The notes beneath the pieces were generated by a model. That model made no database searches and had not been told where the DNA came from. It saw only the letters and a list, made by a program, of their open reading frames with translations. A program made the position numbers and the translations under genes. DNA of 64,000 bases from Stenotrophomonas sp. VV52 (GTDB lineage: Bacteria > Pseudomonadota > Gammaproteobacteria > Xanthomonadales > Xanthomonadaceae). Location: contig NZ_PKQQ01000001.1 of NCBI RefSeq assembly GCF_002893095.1, positions 434,001 to 498,000 on the forward strand, given 5' to 3'. Positions within the stretch are counted from its first letter, which is position 1; every line of letters begins with the position of its first letter. Of the stretch, positions 41,247 through 50,250 are shown one piece after another.

Positions 41247-43778
41247 ATGTCCGCTGCACCGTCGTCCGAACCGTCCGTGGTGGCGCCCGCGCGCCACCCG
41301 CTCATCACCGTGCTCGCGATCCTCCTGATCATCCTCGGCCTGGTCCTCGGCGGCCTGGGCGCCTGGCTCGTTCAACTCGGCGGCTCCTGGTACTACGCAT
41401 TGGCCGGCGCCGGCATGGTGGTCGCCGGCGTCCTGCTCTGGGGCAACCGCCGCAGCGGTGCCTGGGCTTACCTGCTGGTATTCGTCGGCACCGCGCTGTG
41501 GACCGGGTGGGAATCGGGCAGCGACTACTGGCGCTGGGTACCGCGGCTCGGCCTGGTCACCGCGCTGGGTCTCCTGCTCGCGCTGCTGCTGCCGACCCTC
41601 CGCACGCCGGTACCGCGCCGGGTGTCGCGCACGCTTGCCGGCGTGCTCGGGGTCGTGTTCGTCGTGGCGTTCGCGCTGGCCTTCGTGCCGCACGGCGCCG
41701 TGGCCGGCACCCAGGCGTTCCCGGTCGACGTCACCGGTACAGGCCTGGCGCCCACCAAAGAAGCGAGCCCGCAACCGGCAGACGAACCCGCCCCCGGCGA
41801 CTGGACCGCCTGGGGTCGCAGCAACGCGGCCACCCGCTATTCGCCGCTGCAGCAGATCACCCCGGCCAACGTCGGCACGCTCGAGCTGGCCTGGCAGTTT
41901 CGCACCAGCGACCTGCCGAAGAAGCGCTGGGGCGCCGAAACCACGCCGCTGAAGGTTGGCGACACCCTGTACCTGTGCACCGCGCGCAACCAGCTGATCG
42001 CACTGGACGCGGCCACCGGCAAGGAGCGTTGGCGTTTCAACCCGAAGGTGAAGGACGCCAGCATTCCGTACACCGCCGCCTGCCGCGGCGTGTCGTACTA
42101 CGAAGTGCCTGGCGTGCCGCAGGTCGACCCAGTGCTGGCCGACGTCGCCGCCGACCTGGCCCTGCCCGAAGCCTCCCCCAGCCTCGGCTCGCGCCCACTG
42201 GCGCCGGGCAACCGCGCGCTGTGCGCGGCACGCATCATCGAAGGCACGCTCGACGGCCGCCTGATCGCGGTCGACGCCGCCACCGGCCGGCCGTGCCCGG
42301 GCTTCGGCAACAACGGCCAGGTCGACATCACCCTGGGCATGGGCGACGTGCCGCCCGGTTATGTGTCGATCACTTCGCCACCGGCGATCGTGCGCGGGGT
42401 CGTTGTCACCGGCCACCAGGTGCTCGACGGCCAGCGCCGCGACGCACCGTCCGGCGTGATCCAGGCGTACGACGCGGAAACAGGCAAGCTGCGCTGGGCC
42501 TGGGACATGGACGCACCCGAGCGCAGCGGACTGCCGCCGCAGGGGCAAACCTATACACGTGGCACCCCGAACATGTGGACCACCGCAACCGGCGACGAGC
42601 AGCTGGGCCTGGTGTACCTGCCGATGGGCAATTCCGCCGGCGATTACTGGAGCGGGTCGCGCACCGAAAACCAGAACCGTTATGCCACCTCGCTGGTGGC
42701 GCTGGACGTCACCACCGGCAAACCGGTGTGGAATTTCCAGGCCGTGCGCAAGGACGTTTGGGATTACGACCTTGGCTCGCAGGCCACCCTGGTCGACTTC
42801 CCGACCGCCGCCGGCAAGGTGCCCGCGCTGCTGTTGCCGACCAAACAGGGCGACCTGTACGTGCTCGATCGTCGCACCGGCGAACTGCTGACCCCGGCCG
42901 AAGAGCGCGCGGTGCCTGGCGGTGGCGTGGAGCCGGACCAGCGCGCGCCAACCCAGCTGTTTTCGCTGTATCACACGCTGCGCAAGCCGGACCTGACCGA
43001 GCGCGACATGTGGGGCATCACCCCGATCGACCAGCTGGTCTGCCGCATCCAGTTCCGCAAGGCCAGCTACCAGGGCTTCTATACGCCGCCCACCGCCGAC
43101 CGGCATTCCATCGAGTATCCCGGCTACAACGGCGGTTCGGACTGGGGCAGCGTCGCCGTGGACCCGCGCCATGGCGTGATCGTGGCCAACTACAACGACA
43201 TGCCCAACTACAACCGCCTGGTGCCGCGCGCCGAAGCTGACCGCAAGGGCTGGGTGCCGCGCGAAATGGTGCGCGCCGACCGCGGCGGTGCCGAAGGGGC
43301 AGGGGACCCGCAGACCGGCACGCCGTACGCCATCGACGTCAACGCCGGCTGGCGCCTGCCGTTCACCAAACTGCTGTGCAAGCAACCGCCGTACGGCGGC
43401 ATCCGCGCCATCGACCTGCGCAGCGGCAAGCTGCTGTGGGACCGCCCGTTCGGCAGTGCGCGCGGCAATGGCCCGTTCGGCATCCGTTCCGGCCTGCCGA
43501 TTGAAATCGGTACGCCCAACAACGGCGGCTCCGCAATCACCGCCAGCGGCCTGATCTTCATCGCCGCTGCCACCGATGACCTGCTGCGCGCGATTGATAT
43601 CAAGACCGGCAAGGAACTCTGGCACGCCAAGCTGCCGGCCGGCGGCCAGGCCAACCCGATGGTCTACGAATACGACGGCCGCCAGTACGTGGTGATCATG
43701 GCCGGCGGCCATCACTTCATGGAGACGCCTGCAGGAGATTACGTGATGGCCTATGCGTTGCCGAAGGGGCGCGAGTAG
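41247..43778 (+). CDS. gcd: Membrane-bound PQQ-dependent glucose/quinate/shikimate dehydrogenase
   Basis: The 843-residue quinoprotein oxidises aldoses to lactones in the periplasm, passing electrons to ubiquinone. About five N-terminal membrane helices (residues 18-155) are followed by a long eight-bladed PQQ propeller with repeats such as LYLCTARNQLIALDAATGKE and IRAIDLRSGKLLWDRPFG. The propeller begins WTAWGRSNAATRYSPLQQI. GGGGAGA lies six bases before the ATG. Glucose is the likeliest substrate but quinate is possible. PQQ synthesis genes are not in the window. Confidence 0.92.
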   Translation: MSAAPSSEPSVVAPARHPLITVLAILLIILGLVLGGLGAWLVQLGGSWYYALAGAGMVVAGVLLWGNRRSGAWAYLLVFVGTALWTGWESGSDYWRWVPRLGLVTALGLLLALLLPTLRTPVPRRVSRTLAGVLGVVFVVAFALAFVPHGAVAGTQAFPVDVTGTGLAPTKEASPQPADEPAPGDWTAWGRSNAATRYSPLQQITPANVGTLELAWQFRTSDLPKKRWGAETTPLKVGDTLYLCTARNQLIALDAATGKERWRFNPKVKDASIPYTAACRGVSYYEVPGVPQVDPVLADVAADLALPEASPSLGSRPLAPGNRALCAARIIEGTLDGRLIAVDAATGRPCPGFGNNGQVDITLGMGDVPPGYVSITSPPAIVRGVVVTGHQVLDGQRRDAPSGVIQAYDAETGKLRWAWDMDAPERSGLPPQGQTYTRGTPNMWTTATGDEQLGLVYLPMGNSAGDYWSGSRTENQNRYATSLVALDVTTGKPVWNFQAVRKDVWDYDLGSQATLVDFPTAAGKVPALLLPTKQGDLYVLDRRTGELLTPAEERAVPGGGVEPDQRAPTQLFSLYHTLRKPDLTERDMWGITPIDQLVCRIQFRKASYQGFYTPPTADRHSIEYPGYNGGSDWGSVAVDPRHGVIVANYNDMPNYNRLVPRAEADRKGWVPREMVRADRGGAEGAGDPQTGTPYAIDVNAGWRLPFTKLLCKQPPYGGIRAIDLRSGKLLWDRPFGSARGNGPFGIRSGLPIEIGTPNNGGSAITASGLIFIAAATDDLLRAIDIKTGKELWHAKLPAGGQANPMVYEYDGRQYVVIMAGGHHFMETPAGDYVMAYALPKGRE

Positions 43779-43779
43779 A

Positions 43780-44169
43780 TCACACCACCCGCACCATCTT
43801 CCGCATCAGATGCTCCACCACGCCCTGCGGGTCCGCCGTGCGCCCCACATGCGTGCTCGACATCTGCACGATGGAACTGCGCTTTGCAGTCAGGAAATGG
43901 AAGCGCGACCGTGCGGGCAGCTGCGCGATCGGACCGGCCGTCGCATCGCCGCGACAGATCGCCACAATCGCATCCAGCCACGGCTGCAGCGCTTCCACAT
44001 CCAGCGACGGCGCGAACGCCCGCATCCGCGCCGGATCGATTTCAATCGCCGCCTGCAGGTGCTTCGCCCCCGGGCAGGACACGATCACCCCGACGTTGAT
44101 GAACTCTTCGCGCTCCACCCGCGGTACCACGCGGATGACCGCATAGTCATACGTATGCAGCGTGGGCAC
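43780..44169 (-). CDS. DUF3037 family protein
   Basis: The 129-residue protein matches DUF3037: YDYAVIRVVPRVEREEFINV, GVIVSCPGAKHL and the C-terminal SSIVQMSSTHVGRTADPQGV. No catalytic motif is known. The GTG start lies inside the end of the HipA-like gene (23-bp overlap), so the two are translated together. The pair is recurrent in bacteria as far as I recall, and the function is unknown. Confidence 0.8.
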   Translation of the reverse strand: MPTLHTYDYAVIRVVPRVEREEFINVGVIVSCPGAKHLQAAIEIDPARMRAFAPSLDVEALQPWLDAIVAICRGDATAGPIAQLPARSRFHFLTAKRSSIVQMSSTHVGRTADPQGVVEHLMRKMVRVV

Positions 44170-44923
44170 GGACGGCCTCCTGTACGAACGCGGCGCGCGC
44201 CTGCAGGCGGCACTTCAGGTAATCGATATATCCCTGGCGATACGACGCAGGGCTGTCGAACGCCGGCTCGTCCACCAGCCAGCTGTCCGGTACCAGGTTC
44301 ACGATGCGCTCGATTTCTGCATCCGGCAGCAGGGCGGCCAGTTCGGCGTCCACCTCGGCGATCTTCGACGCGAACGGCAGCAGGACCTGGTCGCGGATCA
44401 GCACGAACGGCTTTTCGCAGGCGTCACCCGCGTTGGCCCAGTCGTGGTGGAAGTACATCGCCGCACCGTGGTCGATCAGGTACAGCTTGCGATGCCACAC
44501 CATCAGGTTCGGGTTGCGCGCGGTGCGGTCCACGTTGCTGATGAACGCATCGAGCCACACGATGCGCGAGGCCAGGTCGGCGTCCACCGGCATCGCGGCC
44601 GGGTCGTAATTGATCGCGCCGGGCAGGTAATCGCTGCCCAGGTTCAGCCCTTCGCTGGCACGGATCAGGTCCTGGATCTCCGGATCGGGCTCGGTACGGG
44701 CGAACTCGCGGTCCAGCTCAACGAACATGATTTCCGGGATCGGCAGGCCCAGCGTTCGCGCCATTTCACCGGCGATCAGCTCGGCGATGAGCGCCTTCGG
44801 CCCTTGGCCGGCGCCACGGAACTTGAGCACGACCATGCCCTCGTCGTCGGTCTCGACCACGGCGGGCAGGGAGCCACCCTCGCGGAGCGGGGTGATGTAA
44901 CGGAGCGCGTGGACGGTACGCAA
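44147..44923 (-). CDS. HipA-like kinase family protein
   Basis: The 258-residue protein resembles the short HipA-like kinases (HipA_2 type). A Gly-rich/Lys element at the start (GGSLPAVVETDDEGMVVLKF) is followed by the catalytic loop FISNVDRTARNPNLMVWHRK and the metal-binding LIDHGAAMYFHHDW. It lacks the N-terminal subdomain of full HipA, and no HipB antitoxin lies beside it. The partner is the overlapping DUF3037 gene. Whether it phosphorylates a protein is inferred. Confidence 0.8.
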   Translation of the reverse strand: MRTVHALRYITPLREGGSLPAVVETDDEGMVVLKFRGAGQGPKALIAELIAGEMARTLGLPIPEIMFVELDREFARTEPDPEIQDLIRASEGLNLGSDYLPGAINYDPAAMPVDADLASRIVWLDAFISNVDRTARNPNLMVWHRKLYLIDHGAAMYFHHDWANAGDACEKPFVLIRDQVLLPFASKIAEVDAELAALLPDAEIERIVNLVPDSWLVDEPAFDSPASYRQGYIDYLKCRLQARAAFVQEAVRAHAAYV

Positions 44924-45039
44924 GGGGCATCCAGGTAAAGGGGCAGCGGCGCCATCTTACCGGGTCTGGTCTGGACGCACGCTGGCGTGGCAGGCACAGT
45001 GCGGTCTACCGGCAGCAGGAGGCTTCAAGGAGAAACGCC

Positions 45040-47322
45040 ATGCAGGATGACCCGCGTCCGTCGCGTGCCAAGGTGGGGCTGCCCCGCCTTCTGGCACTCA
45101 TGGCGGCGATTTTCCTGCCGCTGGCCGCGTCGGCCCAGCCGGCCACGCCAGACGCCGACCCACAGCGCCATTCCGAACGCCCGCGCACCTGCCTGGTCCT
45201 CGGCGGTGGCGGCGCGCGCGGCGCGGCGCATATCGGCGTGCTCAAGGTGCTGGAGCGCGAACGCGTGCCGGTGGATTGCATCGTCGGCACCTCGATGGGC
45301 GCGGTGGTCGGAGGCCTGTACGCCTCCGGGTACTCGGCCAATGAGATCGAGACCGTGCTGGATGGCATCGACTGGGCCGAAGTACTGCGCGACAAGCCGC
45401 CGCGCAACGAACGCAGCATGCGTCGCAAGGAAGACGACCTGCGCCTGCTCGGCGGGGTCGAGGTGGGCGTCAGCAACGGCAAGATTGCCTTCCCGCGTGG
45501 GCTGATCCAGGGCCAGAAGCTCGAAATGCTGCTGCGTCGCCTGCTGCTGCCGACGTGGCAGGTGCGCGATTTCGACCAGCTGCCAATCCCGTTCCGCGCG
45601 GTAGCCACCGACATCGTCACCGGCGACAAGGTGGTGTTTTCCGAAGGCGACATGGCGCTGGCGATCCGCGCCAGCATGTCGGTGCCCGGCGTGTTCGCGC
45701 CGGTGCGCTACCAGGGCCGCCTGCTGGTCGACGGCGGAGTGGTCGACAACCTGCCCATCGACGAAGCGCGCAAGCTCGGGGCCCAGCGCCTGATCGTGGT
45801 GCGTGTCGGCACGCCGCTGATGGATGAAGAACGGCTGGATTCGCCGCTGGCGATCAGCCACCAGATGGCCGGCGTGCTGATGAAGCGCGTGGTCGACGCG
45901 CAGCTGGCCACGCTGGGTCCGCAGGACCTGCTGATCACCCCGCCGCTGGGCACGATGGGCAGCCAGGACTTCAACCATTCCCCACAGGCGGTGGGCGTCG
46001 GCGAGCAGGCGGCGCAGGCCGAAGTGACCGCTATTGAACGCTACCAGGTCAGCCCACGGCAGTACGCGGCCTTCCAGCAACAGCATCGGCCGCCCGCGTT
46101 CGAAGCACCCATCGTCGCATTCGTCGACGTGCTGCGCGGCGAAACCCGCACCCCGCGCGTGATCGAACAACGCCTGCAGCCGCAACTGGGCCAGCCGCTG
46201 CAGCCGGAGACGATCGAGCGCCAGGTCGCATTGACCTATGGCGAAGGCCGTTACGAACAGGTGCAATGGCGACTGGACGACCGCGAAGGCGAGCTCGGGC
46301 TGGTCATCGCCCCGCAGGACAAACGCTGGGGACCGGATTTCCTGCACTTCGCGCTGCGCCTGTCCGACGATTTCAACGGCACCAGCAACTACCAGTTGAT
46401 CAGCGAGTACACGAAAACCGGCCTGAGCGAGCAGGGCGCCGAATTGAAGCTGCGCGCGGGCCTGGGCGAAGTCGAAGAACTGTTCGCCGAGTACTACCAC
46501 CCGTTCGGGGGCAGTGGCCGCCACGCACTGTCCACGTATGCGCGTTACCGTGCCACCGACCTGGACCTGGTACTGGAGCAGGGCGGCTCGCTGGCGCAAT
46601 ATCGCTACAGCCAGTGGTACGGTGGCCTGCGCTGGGCGTACTCACCGCATCCGGACTGGGAATTCGCCACCTTCCTCGAGCGTGGCCAGGAGCGCGCGCG
46701 ACTGGATATCGGCAATCCGACCCAGCTGGGCAACTACCGCGCCGACATGGGCAGCGTGGGCTGGCAGCTGCGGCACGATTCCATCGACAGTTCCGCCTTC
46801 CCCAGCCGCGGCCAGCGCCTGTCGCTGACCCGCCAGCACTACCTCGGCGCGCTGGGCACCGACAACCCGGCAGCCGTCACCCGCCTGCAGTGGGACGGTG
46901 CCTGGTCGCACGGCCGGAATCGTTGGCTGGGCGGCGTGCGCGCGTCGTCCGCGCACGGCGGCGATGACCTGCTCGCCACCTACGGCTTCCTGGGCGGACT
47001 CGGCAACCTGTCCGGATACCCCGAAGAATCGATCTTCGCCCCGCAGACCGCGCTGGCCCGGATGGTGTACTACCGCCGCGTGGCCCACGCCGATTCCCTG
47101 CTGACCATTCCGCTGTACGTGGGCGGCAGCCTGGAGTGGGGCGGCTACTGGGCCGCGCGCGACCAGGTGGACACCGACGGCATGCAAAGCGCCGGCAGCA
47201 TCTTCGTCGGCGCCGACACCTTCCTCGGCCCGGTGTTCCTGGGCTACGGCCGCGCCGAAGGCGGGCACGACGCGTTCTACCTCACGTTCGGGTCGTTGTT
47301 GCGGACGCTGGACGGGTTCTAG
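45040..47322 (+). CDS. Patatin-like phospholipase fused to outer-membrane barrel (type Vd, PlpD-like)
   Basis: The 760-residue protein has a signal peptide (LLALMAAIFLPLAASAQP), then a patatin lipase domain: oxyanion GGGGARG at 56-61, nucleophile Ser85 in GTSMG, and Asp231 in VDGG. A POTRA-like segment follows at about 350-430, then a C-terminal 16-stranded-type beta barrel ending LTFGSLLRTLDGF. This is the layout of PlpD of Pseudomonas, in which the barrel presents or releases the lipase. AAGGAG lies eight bases before the ATG. It is divergent to the HipA-like gene. Confidence 0.92.
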   Translation: MQDDPRPSRAKVGLPRLLALMAAIFLPLAASAQPATPDADPQRHSERPRTCLVLGGGGARGAAHIGVLKVLERERVPVDCIVGTSMGAVVGGLYASGYSANEIETVLDGIDWAEVLRDKPPRNERSMRRKEDDLRLLGGVEVGVSNGKIAFPRGLIQGQKLEMLLRRLLLPTWQVRDFDQLPIPFRAVATDIVTGDKVVFSEGDMALAIRASMSVPGVFAPVRYQGRLLVDGGVVDNLPIDEARKLGAQRLIVVRVGTPLMDEERLDSPLAISHQMAGVLMKRVVDAQLATLGPQDLLITPPLGTMGSQDFNHSPQAVGVGEQAAQAEVTAIERYQVSPRQYAAFQQQHRPPAFEAPIVAFVDVLRGETRTPRVIEQRLQPQLGQPLQPETIERQVALTYGEGRYEQVQWRLDDREGELGLVIAPQDKRWGPDFLHFALRLSDDFNGTSNYQLISEYTKTGLSEQGAELKLRAGLGEVEELFAEYYHPFGGSGRHALSTYARYRATDLDLVLEQGGSLAQYRYSQWYGGLRWAYSPHPDWEFATFLERGQERARLDIGNPTQLGNYRADMGSVGWQLRHDSIDSSAFPSRGQRLSLTRQHYLGALGTDNPAAVTRLQWDGAWSHGRNRWLGGVRASSAHGGDDLLATYGFLGGLGNLSGYPEESIFAPQTALARMVYYRRVAHADSLLTIPLYVGGSLEWGGYWAARDQVDTDGMQSAGSIFVGADTFLGPVFLGYGRAEGGHDAFYLTFGSLLRTLDGF

Positions 47323-47332
47323 GGCTTGGTCA

Positions 47333-47360
47333 AACTAAGATCAATCGATTGATCTTAGTT
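47333..47360. promoter_or_regulatory. Perfect 28-bp palindrome between the patatin and GH92 genes
   Basis: Arm AACTAAGATCAATC is joined directly to its exact complement with no spacer. It is AT-rich in a GC-rich region and begins 11 bp after the upstream stop codon. No T-tract follows, so it is not an ordinary terminator; an operator or attachment-type site is possible. Confidence 0.6.
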
Positions 47361-47470
47361 GCGAAAGCGAAGTGGCCCAAGGGTTTCCGGCGGATTTTTG
47401 GTTCCCGTGGAGGCCGGATTGCCTCAATTGCACATGTCTTTTGTCCTATTCCGGGTCGAATTTGGATCGA

Positions 47471-47476
47471 TACAAT
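47471..47476 (+). promoter_or_regulatory. Candidate -10 box for the GH92 gene
   Basis: TACAAT lies 43 bp before the GTG at 47519. The -35 region is weak. Confidence 0.35.
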
Positions 47477-47518
47477 CGAAGCAGCCACGCGGGCCGTGGC
47501 GCAACCTGGGAGTCCGTA

Positions 47519-49891
47519 GTGCACCGTACGATGCTGGCTGCTGCTTCGCTTGTCCTGACCGCCGCGCCCTGCGCCCTGCAGGCCGCCGACCTCGCCGCCG
47601 AGGTCAATCCCTTCATCGGCACCACCAACGCCGGCAACGTGTATCCGGGTCCGTCGGTGCCGTTCGGCATGGTGGCCTTCAGCCCTGAAATGACCCCGCT
47701 GCCCGGCAAGCGCTTCGCGTTCGCGGCGCCCGGCGGCTACGAGTGGCGCGGCAATGGCGTGCGCGGCTTCAGCCTGACCCATGTGTCCGGCACCGGCTGC
47801 ACCGGCGCCAGTGGCGACATCCCGATCATGCCGGTCACCAGCAAGGTGGAGCTGTCGCCGTCCTCGGCCGACGCCGCCCTGCGCTATGCCAGCGTGCTCG
47901 ACCACAAGCGCGAAAGCGCCAGCCCCGGCGCCTATACGCTCACCCTCGACAACGGCGTGGTGGTGAACCTGGGCGCCACCGCGCGCACCGCCGTCGGCCA
48001 GTTCCAGTTCCCCGCCGACAAGCCCGCCAACCTGCTGTTCCGCACCTCCGACAGCGAAGTGGGCAGCACCGATTCCAGCATCGTGATCGACCCGGCCACC
48101 CGCACCGTGCGCGGCTCGGTGACCGCCGGCAACTTCTGCGGTTACCTCGCCGAAGACCGTCGCGAGAGCTATTACACCCTGCATTTCGTCGCCGAATTCG
48201 ATCAGCCGTTCGAAGTGGGTGGCACCTGGCGCGACGACACCGTGCAGCCCGGCGCGCGCGAAGGCGGCGGTGGTACCAGCTACGGCACGCAGGGCCACCC
48301 GCCGGTCGGCAAGGGCGCTGGCGGCTGGATCCAGTTCGACCCCAAGCGCAGCCCGACCGTGACCGCACGCATCGGCATCTCGTATGTCGACGAAGCCGGC
48401 GCGCGCGCCAACCTGCGTCGCGAAAGCCCGGCCGGCACCACCGTGGCCGCGACCCAGGCCGCCACCCGCGCCGAATGGAACAAGACGCTGGGGCAGGTCC
48501 GCGTGGAAGGCGGCACGCCCGACGAGCGCACCGTGTTCTACACCGCGCTGTACCACGCGCTGCTCGCGCCGAACCTGTTCAGTGACGGCGACGGCCGTTA
48601 CCGCGGCATGGACGGCAAGGTCCACGCGTTGTCCAAGGGCCAGCGCGCCCAGTACGCCAACTATTCCGGCTGGGACGTGTACCGCTCGCAGCTGCAGCTG
48701 GTGACCCTGCTGCAACCGCAGGTGGGTTCGGACATCGCGCAGTCGCTGCTCAACCAGGCCGACCAGAACGGCGGCGTGTGGGACCGCTGGACCCACCTGA
48801 CCGGCGCTACTGGCGTCATGAACGGCGATCCCTCGCCGCCATCGGTGGCCGCGATCCATGCCTTTGGTGGACGCAGCTTCGACCTGAAGCGCGCCTACGC
48901 TTCGCTGAAGCAGGCGGCCACCGTGCCGACCGAACGCGACCTCAGTCGCCGCGGCTGCCCGGTGCTGTGCGTGGGCCAGCGCCCGGGCCTGGACCAGTGG
49001 ATGGCGCTGAAGTACATGCCAGTGGGTGCGCCGGGCTGGGGCACCGCGTCGGACACGCTTGAAATGGCCGCTGCCGATTTCGGCCTGGCCGAGCTGGCCA
49101 GCGCCGCCGGCGACAAGCAGGGCGCCGCGCTGTTCCGCGAACGCTCCGGCTGGTGGCGCAACCTGTACAACCCGAAGGCGACCGCGCAGGCCGGATACAT
49201 CCAGCCGCGCAACGCCGACGGCAGCTGGCCGGCATTCGATCCCGCCTCGGACGAGGAGTTCGTGGAAGGCAGCGGCGCGCAGTACCTGTGGATGGTGCCG
49301 TTCGACCCGGCCGGGCTGATCGCCACGCTGGGCGGCCGCGACGCGGCGATCCAGCGCCTGGATGCGTTCTTCCGCAAGGAAAATGGCGATTGGGCGGTGA
49401 CCAAGTCCGGCCCGTTGCATGCCGAGCTGGACAACGAACCGTCGGTTGCCGCGCCGTGGCTGTACAACTTCGTCGGGCAGCCGTGGAAGACCCAGGAAAC
49501 CGTGCGCCAGGCGATGCGCCAGATCTGGACCAACGCACCGGAAGGCATGCCGGGCAATGACGACCTCGGCCAGATGTCGTCGTGGTACGTGTGGTCCGCG
49601 CTCGGCCTGTACCCGCTGTATCCGGGTCGCGCCGACCTGGTGATCGGCAGCCCGCTGTTCCGCAAGGCGGTGATCCAGCGTCCGGGCGCCACCTTGACCG
49701 TGACCGCAAGCGGCGCAGCCATGGATGCGCCGTACGTGCAGGCGCTGCGCGTGAACGGCAAGCCGAGCGACGCCAGCTGGCTGCCGGCCAGCTTCGTGCA
49801 GAAAGGCGGTACGCTGGACTTCGAGCTGGGCACCACGCGCAACACGCAGTGGGGCACGGCCACGCTGCCGCCTTCTTACGGACCGGAATGA
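47519..49891 (+). CDS. Glycoside hydrolase family 92 alpha-mannosidase
   Basis: The 790-residue secreted enzyme starts with a signal peptide (LAAASLVLTAAPCALQA). It then shows the GH92 hallmarks: VNPFIGTTNAGNVYPGPSVP, GFSLTHVSGTGCTG, YANYSGWDVYRSQLQL, and GMPGNDDLGQMSSWYVWSAL with the conserved acidic GNDD. Such enzymes remove alpha-1,2 and other alpha-linked mannoses from N-glycans. GTG 47519 is preferred because GGGAG lies six bases before it; ATG 47531 is also possible. A small membrane gene overlaps its end. Confidence 0.93.
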   Translation: MHRTMLAAASLVLTAAPCALQAADLAAEVNPFIGTTNAGNVYPGPSVPFGMVAFSPEMTPLPGKRFAFAAPGGYEWRGNGVRGFSLTHVSGTGCTGASGDIPIMPVTSKVELSPSSADAALRYASVLDHKRESASPGAYTLTLDNGVVVNLGATARTAVGQFQFPADKPANLLFRTSDSEVGSTDSSIVIDPATRTVRGSVTAGNFCGYLAEDRRESYYTLHFVAEFDQPFEVGGTWRDDTVQPGAREGGGGTSYGTQGHPPVGKGAGGWIQFDPKRSPTVTARIGISYVDEAGARANLRRESPAGTTVAATQAATRAEWNKTLGQVRVEGGTPDERTVFYTALYHALLAPNLFSDGDGRYRGMDGKVHALSKGQRAQYANYSGWDVYRSQLQLVTLLQPQVGSDIAQSLLNQADQNGGVWDRWTHLTGATGVMNGDPSPPSVAAIHAFGGRSFDLKRAYASLKQAATVPTERDLSRRGCPVLCVGQRPGLDQWMALKYMPVGAPGWGTASDTLEMAAADFGLAELASAAGDKQGAALFRERSGWWRNLYNPKATAQAGYIQPRNADGSWPAFDPASDEEFVEGSGAQYLWMVPFDPAGLIATLGGRDAAIQRLDAFFRKENGDWAVTKSGPLHAELDNEPSVAAPWLYNFVGQPWKTQETVRQAMRQIWTNAPEGMPGNDDLGQMSSWYVWSALGLYPLYPGRADLVIGSPLFRKAVIQRPGATLTVTASGAAMDAPYVQALRVNGKPSDASWLPASFVQKGGTLDFELGTTRNTQWGTATLPPSYGPE

Positions 49892-50250
49892 TCAGCGCCG
49901 TACATCCACTGCTGCTGCGTAGTGCCGCCGTGCTGCCATGGCTCGGCCTGTTCGCGAGCGCGGCCATGGCCGTGATCGTGACCGCGTTCGGCCTGCTGGC
50001 GATGCCGTACTACACCGAGCTGTTCGGCGCTGCCGGGCAGCCGTTGCCGTGGATCACCCGTGTTTTCAGCCAGGCCTGGGGAGCGGCCTGGCTGGCACCG
50101 GTGCTGGTCGGCGCCGCGCTGTTCCTGCGCACCACGCCGGTTGTGCGCATCGCCGCCGGCGTGTTCGGCCTCGGCGCGGCCGTGCTCGGTGCGGTCAGCG
50201 CGCTGTTTGCGATGTACCTGCCTTACTTCAAGCTGGCATCGCTGGTCTGA
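49888..50250 (+). CDS. Small hydrophobic membrane protein
   Basis: The 120-residue protein has about three membrane segments (LPWLGLFASAAMAVIVTAFG, WLAPVLVGAALFL and VFGLGAAVLGAVSALFAMYL). Function is not recognised. ATG 49888 overlaps the TGA of the mannosidase (ATGA), indicating coupling. Its 3' end overlaps the convergent hydrolase gene by 23 bp. Confidence 0.65.
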   Translation: MISAVHPLLLRSAAVLPWLGLFASAAMAVIVTAFGLLAMPYYTELFGAAGQPLPWITRVFSQAWGAAWLAPVLVGAALFLRTTPVVRIAAGVFGLGAAVLGAVSALFAMYLPYFKLASLV

